Below, one piece after another: positions 34,503 to 40,656 of a DNA stretch of 54,925 nt (positions within the stretch are counted from its first letter, which is position 1; every line of letters starts with the position of its first letter). The notes beneath the pieces were generated by a model. The model was given only the letters and a program-made list of their open reading frames with translations. It did not search any database and had not been told where the DNA came from. A program made the translations under genes and the position numbers. The stretch is from CAYORM01 sp964406375. GTDB lineage: Bacteria; Pseudomonadota; Alphaproteobacteria; DSM-16000; Inquilinaceae. The DNA is taken from contig CAYORM010000018.1 in assembly GCA_964406375.1 (NCBI GenBank), forward strand, positions 1-54,925. The letters are read 5' to 3'.

Positions 34503-35348
34503 TCAGTCGCGCAGGAGCTCGTTGATGCCCGTCTTGGCCCGCGTGCGCTCGTCCACCCGCTTGACGATGACCGCGCAGGCGAGCGACGGCCCGGGGCGGC
34601 CATCGGCGAGCGGCGCCCCCGGCAGCGTCCCGGGCACCACGACGGAATAAGCCGGCACCCGGCCATAGGTGATCGTGCCGGTCGCGCGGTCGACGATCTT
34701 CGTGGAGGCGCCGAGGAAGACACCCATGGCGATCACCGCCCCCTCCTCGACGATGACGCCCTCGGCTACCTCCGACCGGGCCCCGATGAAGCAGCGGTCC
34801 TCGATGATCACCGGCCCCGCCTGCAGCGGCTCCAGCACGCCGCCGATCCCGACGCCGCCGGAGATATGGCAGTCACGCCCGATCTGGGCGCAGGAGCCGA
34901 CCGTCGCCCAGGTATCGATCATCGTGCCGGATTCGACGCGTGCGCCGACATTGACGAAGGAGGGCATCAGCACCACCCCCGGCGCGATATGGGCCGAGCG
35001 CCGGACGATCGCGCCGGGAACCGAGCGGAACCCCGCCTCGCGGAACCGCGCCGCGTCCCAGCCCGCCGTCTTGGGCGCCACCTTGTCCCACCAGGCGGCA
35101 CCGTCCGGCCCGCCCGCCACGATCGTGTTGTCGAACAGGCGGAAGGACAGCAGCACCGCCTTCTTCAGCCATTGGTGGACGATCCACGCGCCATCCTGCT
35201 TCTCCGCCACGCGCAGCGCGCCACGATCGAGCCCGTCTATCGCGGCCTCGACGGCGTCGCGTGCCTCACCGCGGCTGGCGGGACTGAGCGTGTCGCGAAT
35301 CTCCCATGCCGCCTCGACGGCGGCCTGAAGAGCGGCGGTATCGGTCAT
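34503..35348 (-). CDS. dapD: Tetrahydrodipicolinate N-succinyltransferase
   Basis: Transfers succinyl from CoA to tetrahydrodipicolinate, the step two before DapE. The 281-residue protein has an N-terminal helical domain and a left-handed beta-helix of hexapeptide repeats (such as GVVLMPSFVNVGARVESGTM, then CHISGGVGIGGVLEPLQAGP and EGVIVEEGAVIAMGVFLGAS). The C-terminal extension PSLACAVIVKRVDERTRAKT is typical. First gene of the dapD-dapE-membrane protein operon, divergent from purH. Confidence 0.95.
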   Translation of the reverse strand: MTDTAALQAAVEAAWEIRDTLSPASRGEARDAVEAAIDGLDRGALRVAEKQDGAWIVHQWLKKAVLLSFRLFDNTIVAGGPDGAAWWDKVAPKTAGWDAARFREAGFRSVPGAIVRRSAHIAPGVVLMPSFVNVGARVESGTMIDTWATVGSCAQIGRDCHISGGVGIGGVLEPLQAGPVIIEDRCFIGARSEVAEGVIVEEGAVIAMGVFLGASTKIVDRATGTITYGRVPAYSVVVPGTLPGAPLADGRPGPSLACAVIVKRVDERTRAKTGINELLRD

Positions 35349-35482
35349 GTCGGATGCGTCCTCTCTCTGGCGCGCCGATCATGCCGCCCGGCGGGTTGAA
35401 GTCAATCGCGGGCGGTCGATGTTGTCCGCCATCTCCGCCGGGTCTAAGACGCAGGCCCGACCCGCCGTTCGAGGCTTCTGCC

Positions 35483-37039
35483 ATGACCGACATCCTCCCG
35501 ATCCGCCGCGCGCTCCTGTCGGTGTCCGACAAGTCCGGGATCGTCGAGCTCGCCCGAGCGCTCGCCGCGCGTGGGGTCGAGATCCTGTCGACCGGCGGCT
35601 CCGCCCGTGCGCTGACCGAAGCCGGCATCGCGGTTAAGGAGGTCTCTGCCCATACCGGCTTCCCCGAGATCATGGATGGCCGGGTGAAGACGCTGCACCC
35701 GAAGATCCATGGCGGACTGCTCGCGCGGCGCGACGATCCCGCCCATCTCGACGCGATGGCCGATTACGCGATCGCACCGATCGATCTGCTGGTGTCCATC
35801 CTCTACCCCTTCGAGGCGACACTGGCCTCGGGCGCCGGGGCCGAGACGATCATCGAGAACATCGATGTCGGCGGACCGGCGATGATCCGCGCCGCCGCCA
35901 AGAATCATGCCTTCGTCACCGTTCTCACCGATCCCGACGATTACGCGCCGGTCCTGGCCGCCCTCGACCGGCATGGCGGCACGGATCTCGCGCTGCGGCG
36001 CCGGCTGGCGGCCGCGGCCTTCGCCCGTACCGCCGCCTATGATGCGGCGATCGCGCGCTGGATGACGGCCGAGGCCGGCGAGACGATGCCGCGCTATCTG
36101 CCGCTGCCGGCGGTTCGCGCGGCGCGGCTGCGCTATGGCGAGAATCCGCATCAGGGTGCCGCCCTCTATCTCGACGGATCGGACGCCCCGGGGCCGGCGA
36201 CGGCACGGCTCCTCCAGGGCAAGCCGCTCTCCTTCAACAATGTTGCCGATGCCGACGCCGCCTTCGAGGCGGTCGCCGAACATGCCGGACCCAGCATCGT
36301 CATCGTCAAGCATGCCAATCCCTGCGGGGTGGCGAGCGCACCGTCGCTGGCCGAAGCCTACCGCCGCGCCCTCGCCTGCGATCCCGTTTCGGCCTATGGC
36401 GGCATCGTCGCGGCCAACCGCCCGATCGACCGCGAAACCGCCGAGGAGATCACCCGGCTGTTCGCCGAGGTGGTGATCGCGCCCGCGGTCGAGGACGAGG
36501 CGCAGGCGGTCTTCGCCACCAAGCCCAATCTGCGCGTGCTCATCACCGGCAGCGTACCGCCGCCGGATGCGCCGCGGCTGACCGTGCGCTCGGTGGCCGG
36601 CGGGCTGCTCGTCCAGGACCGCGACGCGCGGATGGCCGCCGCCGCCGACTTGAAACCGGTGACGAAGCGTGAGCCGAGCGATGAACAGATCGCCGATCTC
36701 CTCTTCGCCGCGCGGGTCGCCAAGCATGTCCGTTCAAATGCCGTCGTCTTCGCCCGCGACGGCGCAACGTTGGCGATCGGCGCGGGCCAGATGAGCCGCC
36801 TCGACGCGGTGCGCATCGCCGTCAGGAAGGCGGCCGAGGCCGGCCTCTCGCTCGAAGGATCGGCCGTCGCCTCGGAGGCCTTCTTTCCCTTCCCCGACGG
36901 GCTCGAGGCGCTGGCCGAGGTCGGGGCAACGGCGGTTCTCCAGCCCGGCGGCTCCTTGCGCGATGCCGAGGTGATCGCCGCGGCCGATGCGCGCGGCGTC
37001 GCTATGGTCTTCTCCGGCCTGCGCCATTTCCGCCACTAG
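35483..37039 (+). CDS. purH: AICAR transformylase / IMP cyclohydrolase
   Basis: Bifunctional enzyme for the last two steps of de novo purine synthesis, 518 residues from the ATG at 35483. The N-terminal MGS-like IMP cyclohydrolase domain has RRALLSVSDKSGIVELARAL and GRVKTLHPKIHGGLLARR. The transformylase domain has LRYGENPHQGAALY, SIVIVKHANPCGVA, CDPVSAYGGIVAANRP and GAGQMSRLDAVRIA. In many alphaproteobacteria purH neighbours htpX; here a regulatory module separates them. Confidence 0.96.
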   Translation: MTDILPIRRALLSVSDKSGIVELARALAARGVEILSTGGSARALTEAGIAVKEVSAHTGFPEIMDGRVKTLHPKIHGGLLARRDDPAHLDAMADYAIAPIDLLVSILYPFEATLASGAGAETIIENIDVGGPAMIRAAAKNHAFVTVLTDPDDYAPVLAALDRHGGTDLALRRRLAAAAFARTAAYDAAIARWMTAEAGETMPRYLPLPAVRAARLRYGENPHQGAALYLDGSDAPGPATARLLQGKPLSFNNVADADAAFEAVAEHAGPSIVIVKHANPCGVASAPSLAEAYRRALACDPVSAYGGIVAANRPIDRETAEEITRLFAEVVIAPAVEDEAQAVFATKPNLRVLITGSVPPPDAPRLTVRSVAGGLLVQDRDARMAAAADLKPVTKREPSDEQIADLLFAARVAKHVRSNAVVFARDGATLAIGAGQMSRLDAVRIAVRKAAEAGLSLEGSAVASEAFFPFPDGLEALAEVGATAVLQPGGSLRDAEVIAAADARGVAMVFSGLRHFRH

Positions 37040-37059
37040 GTGGCGACGGTGCGGCGCCC

Positions 37060-37569
37060 TCAGCCGCGGTGACGACCCCGTTCGGCCAGCAGCGCCAGCG
37101 CCGATTTGATCGTGCCGACGATCTCCTGCCGGTTGCGCCCCAGCCGGCGGGCCAGCGCCGTCGCATCCACCTCTTCGCAGATGAAGGGGTAGAGGACGGC
37201 CCAGGCATGGGCGCCGACGGTCCGGCGCGCAACCCGGACCCGGTCGAGCGCCGCCAGCCGCGCCACGGCCGGTCCGTCGGCACCGCCCCGGCCCTCCCCC
37301 GGCGCGCGGCGCGGTACGGCCGGATCGGGCGCACGGCGCAGCTGCAGCCCGATCTCGACATCGTCGCGCAGGTGGCACGCCGCGGTGCGCCATTCGGGGG
37401 CAACGCCCCCCAATGCGTCGATCGGCGCCAGCATGCGCCGGCGGGTCGTCAGCGCCTGACCATCCGGTGCGCGCTCCACCGTCTCGATGACGGATGGCCC
37501 GTGCAGTGCACGACAGGTCGTGCCATGATCGCTCGACTGCATCGTACGGATACCGGCGGGAGCGGTCAT
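37060..37569 (-). CDS. DUF6456-like regulator (candidate GafZ-type GTA regulator)
   Basis: A 169-residue basic protein. The middle reads RRRMLAPIDALGGVAPEWRT, then AACHLRDDVEIGLQL. The C-terminus is helical with a likely DNA/RNAP-contacting segment: VDATALARRLGRNRQEIVGT followed by IKSALALLAERG. This layout matches the DUF6456 domain of alphaproteobacterial regulators such as GafZ and the C-terminal half of GafA, which switch on gene transfer agents. It overlaps the upstream winged-helix gene by 4 bases (ATGA), so the two are coupled. The match is by pattern and architecture only, so the domain call is moderate and the GTA role inferred. Confidence 0.52.
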   Translation of the reverse strand: MTAPAGIRTMQSSDHGTTCRALHGPSVIETVERAPDGQALTTRRRMLAPIDALGGVAPEWRTAACHLRDDVEIGLQLRRAPDPAVPRRAPGEGRGGADGPAVARLAALDRVRVARRTVGAHAWAVLYPFICEEVDATALARRLGRNRQEIVGTIKSALALLAERGRHRG

Positions 37570-38018
37570 GCGGCGATCTCGATTCCGGCGGGGTCGGCGA
37601 GTGGCGACCGCCAGACCGGCAGACAGGCGGGGCCGCGTGCGGCCGGGTCGACCGGCCGGCCGATCGCATCGAAACCCGGCTGGTCCTCGTAGCGCCGCCC
37701 TGCATAGCGCCGCGTCCGTTCAGCGGCCGACATCCGCGGCGCCGGGCCGCGACGCGCGCTCCAACCGGTCCAGCGGCCGAGCGCCGGTACGAAGGCGCGG
37801 CGGCGGGTACCGGCCGTCTCGATCTCGATCAGCCCTCGGGCCGCCAGCCCCTTCAAATGATCCTTGGCACCGGCGACCTGCAGCGCCGTCTCGATTCGAC
37901 GGTTCTTCGGCATCGGGGCCCCGCGTGCGGCCGCGGTGGCGATGAGGCGCAGGACGCTGCGCGCCGTGGGCGATAGCGCCTGCGCGCCGACAAGCAGATC
38001 GATCGAGATCAACCCCAC
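37566..38018 (-). CDS. Winged-helix DNA-binding protein (candidate GafY-type activator)
   Basis: A 150-residue protein whose first 75 residues form a winged helix-turn-helix: ALSPTARSVLRLIATAAARG, KNRRIETALQVAGAKDHLKG and LAARGLIEIETAG. The rest is basic, with ALGRWTGWSARRGP and ERTRRYAGRRYEDQ. The start is uncertain: GTG at 38018 abuts the ribosome site GGGGAG, while TTG at 38012 has better spacing. It is the first gene of a two-gene operon whose promoter contains the repressor operator. Position and partner suggest an activator like GafY of Caulobacter; sequence homology to GafY is not established. Confidence 0.55.
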   Translation of the reverse strand: MGLISIDLLVGAQALSPTARSVLRLIATAAARGAPMPKNRRIETALQVAGAKDHLKGLAARGLIEIETAGTRRRAFVPALGRWTGWSARRGPAPRMSAAERTRRYAGRRYEDQPGFDAIGRPVDPAARGPACLPVWRSPLADPAGIEIAA

Positions 38019-38078
38019 CTCCCCTTCTGACCGGCCCCGCCGGGGCGCAACACGCCGGCTGCGGGCGCTCCTGATCTG

Positions 38079-38106
38079 GTTGTACGAGTTTCTCGTACAC
38101 TGTCAA
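38079..38106 (-). promoter_or_regulatory. Leftward promoter of the two-gene regulator operon
   Basis: On the minus strand, a perfect -35 box TTGACA (38101-38106) and a -10 box TACAAC (38079-38084), 4 of 6 to consensus, are separated by 16 bases. The 19-bp operator lies almost entirely within the spacer, so a bound repressor would block RNA polymerase. The start codon of the first gene is about 60 bases downstream. Confidence 0.72.
38081..38099. promoter_or_regulatory. Operator 1, perfect inverted repeat
   Basis: TGTACGAGTTTCTCGTACA is a perfect 8-3-8 inverted repeat, the form expected for a dimeric HTH repressor. It lies in the spacer of the leftward promoter, upstream of the divergent repressor gene. 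Confidence 0.8.
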
Positions 38107-38125
38107 GGCGAAGGGGGTGGCCGTC

Positions 38126-38145
38126 TCGTACGGTTTCTGATACGG
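38126..38145. promoter_or_regulatory. Operator 2, degenerate copy
   Basis: TCGTACGGTTTCTGATACGG resembles operator 1: both have GTACG, a GTTTCT core and an outer GTAC/ATAC half, but this copy is one base shorter in the core and imperfect. It lies 43-62 bases before the repressor start codon, about 45 bases from operator 1, where it could mediate autoregulation. Confidence 0.62.
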
Positions 38146-38187
38146 TCGCGCCCCGTCGGCGCCCGGTGGCCGCAAGCGGAGACGGAG

Positions 38188-38934
38188 ATGACCGAAGGGG
38201 TCGCGGCGAAACTGAAATCGATGCGGATGAGGGCCGGGCTGTCGGTGCGCGGCATGGCCCAGGCGCTCGGCCTCAGTCCGTCGACCTATGTCTGGTACGA
38301 AACCGCCTACCGCAAGCGCCAGCTGCCGCCGGAGCTGCTGGCCAAGCTCCTGCCCGTGCTCGGCAGCCGCGGCATTCCTGCCGCGGAGGTCCTCGAGCTG
38401 GCACCGCGTTTCCCGTTGCCCGAGGAGACGGACCCGCCGCCGCGCGGCCTGTCGGCGCCGGGGCTGTCCGAGGTCGCGCTGCCGGAGCTCCTGCCCTTCG
38501 GCGCGCTGGCTCGCGACGTGCCAGTCCTCGGGATCGCCGCCGGCGGCGCGCGCGGCGAGGAGGAGGATGACGACCGTTTCATCCTCAATGGCGAGGTGGT
38601 CGACCGGGTGCGCCGCCCGCCGCCGCTCGCCAACGCCCAGGGCGTCTTCGCGGTCTATGTCTCCGGCTCCAGCATGGAGCCGCGCTACGAACCCGGCGAT
38701 CTCGTCTATGTCAGCGCCAGCCAGCCGCCGCGCATCGGCGATGATGTGCTCGTGGAGCTGGCACCACCCCGCGACGGGGCGGCCGCCCCCTGCTTCATCA
38801 AGCGGCTGGTCCGCCGCACCGCCTCGGCGGTCGTCTGCCGGCAGTTCAACCCGGATCGCGAACTGACCTTCGAGGCGGCCGCGATCCGCCGCCTGCACCG
38901 GGTCCTGCGGCTGGCGGAGCTGCTCGGCGCCTGA
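38188..38934 (+). CDS. CI/LexA-like repressor: HTH plus S24 peptidase
   Basis: A 248-residue repressor. Residues 1-60 form an XRE-type HTH (LKSMRMRAGLSVRGMAQALG, LSPSTYVWYE). The C-terminal S24 peptidase domain has the nucleophile S162 in SGSSMEP and the base K205 in FIKRLV. A candidate self-cleavage Ala-Gly bond is near residue 118 in GIAAGG. Such repressors are inactivated by RecA-stimulated autocleavage after DNA damage. It is divergent from the two-gene regulator operon, with two similar operators between. By role and context it resembles RogA of the Caulobacter GTA system, or a prophage CI; homology to RogA is not established. Confidence 0.83.
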   Translation: MTEGVAAKLKSMRMRAGLSVRGMAQALGLSPSTYVWYETAYRKRQLPPELLAKLLPVLGSRGIPAAEVLELAPRFPLPEETDPPPRGLSAPGLSEVALPELLPFGALARDVPVLGIAAGGARGEEEDDDRFILNGEVVDRVRRPPPLANAQGVFAVYVSGSSMEPRYEPGDLVYVSASQPPRIGDDVLVELAPPRDGAAAPCFIKRLVRRTASAVVCRQFNPDRELTFEAAAIRRLHRVLRLAELLGA

Positions 38935-38965
38935 CCCGGCCCGAACGCCGTCTCGGTCCGCGGCC

Positions 38966-39844
38966 TCAGCCCCAGGGGCCGCCGCGGCCGCTGCTGGCCA
39001 TGCGCCCGGCCATGGCCTGCAGTCGGGCGATGCGGTTGGCCATGCTCGGATGGGTCGAGAAGAGGCTGTCACGGGCCCCACCCGACAGCGGATTGGCGAT
39101 GAACAGATGTGCCGTCGCCGGATTGCGCTCGGCCCGCGGATTCGGGATGGCGCGTGCGCCCCGCTCGATCTTGGCCAGCGCCGAGGCGAGCCAGAGCGGC
39201 CGGCCGCAGATCTCGGCGCCGATCCGGTCGGCTTCGTATTCGCGGCCGCGGCTGATCGCCATCTGCACCAGCATCGCCGCGATCGGCGCGAGGAAGATCG
39301 CCAGCAGTACGCCGATGAAGCCGAGCGGATTATTGCGGTCGTTGCTGCCGCCGAAGAACAGGCCGAAATTCGCCAGCATGGACAGGGCGCCGGCCAGCGT
39401 CGCGGTGATCGTCATGATCAGCGTGTCGCGATTGCGCACATGCGCCAGCTCATGCGCCATTACCCCGGCGACCTCCTCCGCCGACAGCCGGCGCAACAGG
39501 CCCGTCGTCGCGGCGACCGCCGCATCGGACGGCCCGCGTCCGGTCGCGAACGCGTTCGGCTGGTCGGTGTCGATGATGTAGGTCCGCGGCATCGGCAACC
39601 CGGCCCGCTCGGCAAGCTGACGGACGATGCCGACGAACTCCGGTGCCGAGCGCGCATCGACCTCGCGGGCATTGTGCATCCGCAACACCATGCTGGCGCC
39701 GTTCCACCAGGCGAGGAGGTTCATCCCCCCGACGAACAGGAGCGCGATCAGCATGCCGCCGCGGCCGCCGATCAGAAAGCCAGCCCCCATGAACAACGCC
39801 GTCAGGAGGGCGATCAGCATCGCCGTCCGGACATAGCTCGACAT
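38966..39844 (-). CDS. htpX: Membrane metalloprotease HtpX
   Basis: An M48 zinc protease of inner-membrane protein quality control. The zinc site is VMAHELAHVRNRDT (HExxH), with the third-ligand region in SRGREYEADRIGAEI (E). Two N-terminal membrane helices and two more in the middle are visible. The start is taken as the ATG at 39844 (MSSYVRTAM), which has GGAG about 9 bases upstream and aligns with the family; a start at 39859 is possible. The purH-htpX neighbourhood here is interrupted by the repressor/regulator module. Confidence 0.93.
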   Translation of the reverse strand: MSSYVRTAMLIALLTALFMGAGFLIGGRGGMLIALLFVGGMNLLAWWNGASMVLRMHNAREVDARSAPEFVGIVRQLAERAGLPMPRTYIIDTDQPNAFATGRGPSDAAVAATTGLLRRLSAEEVAGVMAHELAHVRNRDTLIMTITATLAGALSMLANFGLFFGGSNDRNNPLGFIGVLLAIFLAPIAAMLVQMAISRGREYEADRIGAEICGRPLWLASALAKIERGARAIPNPRAERNPATAHLFIANPLSGGARDSLFSTHPSMANRIARLQAMAGRMASSGRGGPWG

Positions 39845-39975
39845 CGTGTTCAACTCCATGATCTTGTGGAATTACAGATGGCCCCGCGCCGGTCCGGATC
39901 AAGATCCCGGGCTGTGGGTGGAGGGGGTTACGCCGCCCGCTGGACCGGCTGGCGGGTTCCGCTTATCTCTCGGCC

Positions 39976-40158
39976 ATGGATGACGATGCCGAACGCGCCG
40001 CGCGCGCGCCCGTTCCCCCGACACCCGCCGATAGCGCCGCGCCGGCCGCGGGCACGACCGGCCCCGCCCAGAAGCCCGGTGAGATCGGCGGCCCGGAAGG
40101 TCCCGAACCGACCCGCTATGGCGACTGGGAGGTGCGCGGTCGCTGCAGCGATTTCTGA
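39976..40158 (+). CDS. DUF1674 small protein (SDHAF4-like)
   Basis: A 60-residue protein with a Pro/Ala-rich N-terminus and the conserved C-terminal motif GGPEGPEPTRYGDWEVRGRC plus SDF. This family corresponds to the mitochondrial succinate dehydrogenase assembly factor SDHAF4, which protects the flavinylated SdhA subunit. It is a single gene in the divergent gap beside htpX, as in other alphaproteobacteria. Confidence 0.93.
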   Translation: MDDDAERAARAPVPPTPADSAAPAAGTTGPAQKPGEIGGPEGPEPTRYGDWEVRGRCSDF

Positions 40159-40182
40159 CAGCCCCTGCCCGATCGTGATGCC

Positions 40183-40656
40183 ATGACGGGGGCAAGGCTG
40201 GGGATCCCGCTTCCCGACGCGGCGGCCACCGATGCCCTCGGCCGCTGCCTTGCCGATGCGCTCGCGCCGGGGGATACGGTACTGCTCGAGGGGCCGCTGG
40301 GCGCCGGCAAGACGGCGTTGGCCCGCGCCCTCATCCGGACCCTCGCCGACGATCCGTCGGTCGAGGTACCGAGCCCCACCTATACGCTGGTTCAGGACTA
40401 CACCACGCCTCGCGGCGCCGTCTGGCACTTCGACCTCTATCGCCTGTCCGGACCGGACGAGGTGGTCGAGCTCGGCTGGGACGAGGGCGCCGGGGCGATC
40501 CGCCTCGTCGAATGGCCGGACCGGCTGGGTCCGCTCGCCCGCGAGGCGGCGCTGATACTGCGCCTGGAACCAGTGGGCGAGGGCCGGCGCGCGATCCTCA
40601 CCGCCCCGGGACGGCGCGGCCAAGACATCCTCGCCACCCTCGGCGGGATCGCATGA
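40183..40656 (+). CDS. tsaE: tRNA t6A-synthesis ATPase TsaE
   Basis: The ATPase partner of TsaB-TsaD in making threonylcarbamoyladenosine of tRNA. The 157-residue protein has Walker A GPLGAGKTALARAL, switch-type PSPTYTLVQDY and the acidic HFDLYRLSGPDEVVELGWDE. The stop overlaps the addB start by 4 bases. In many alphaproteobacteria two genes, a phosphotransferase and a nucleotidyltransferase, lie between tsaE and addB; they are absent here. Confidence 0.95.
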   Translation: MTGARLGIPLPDAAATDALGRCLADALAPGDTVLLEGPLGAGKTALARALIRTLADDPSVEVPSPTYTLVQDYTTPRGAVWHFDLYRLSGPDEVVELGWDEGAGAIRLVEWPDRLGPLAREAALILRLEPVGEGRRAILTAPGRRGQDILATLGGIA

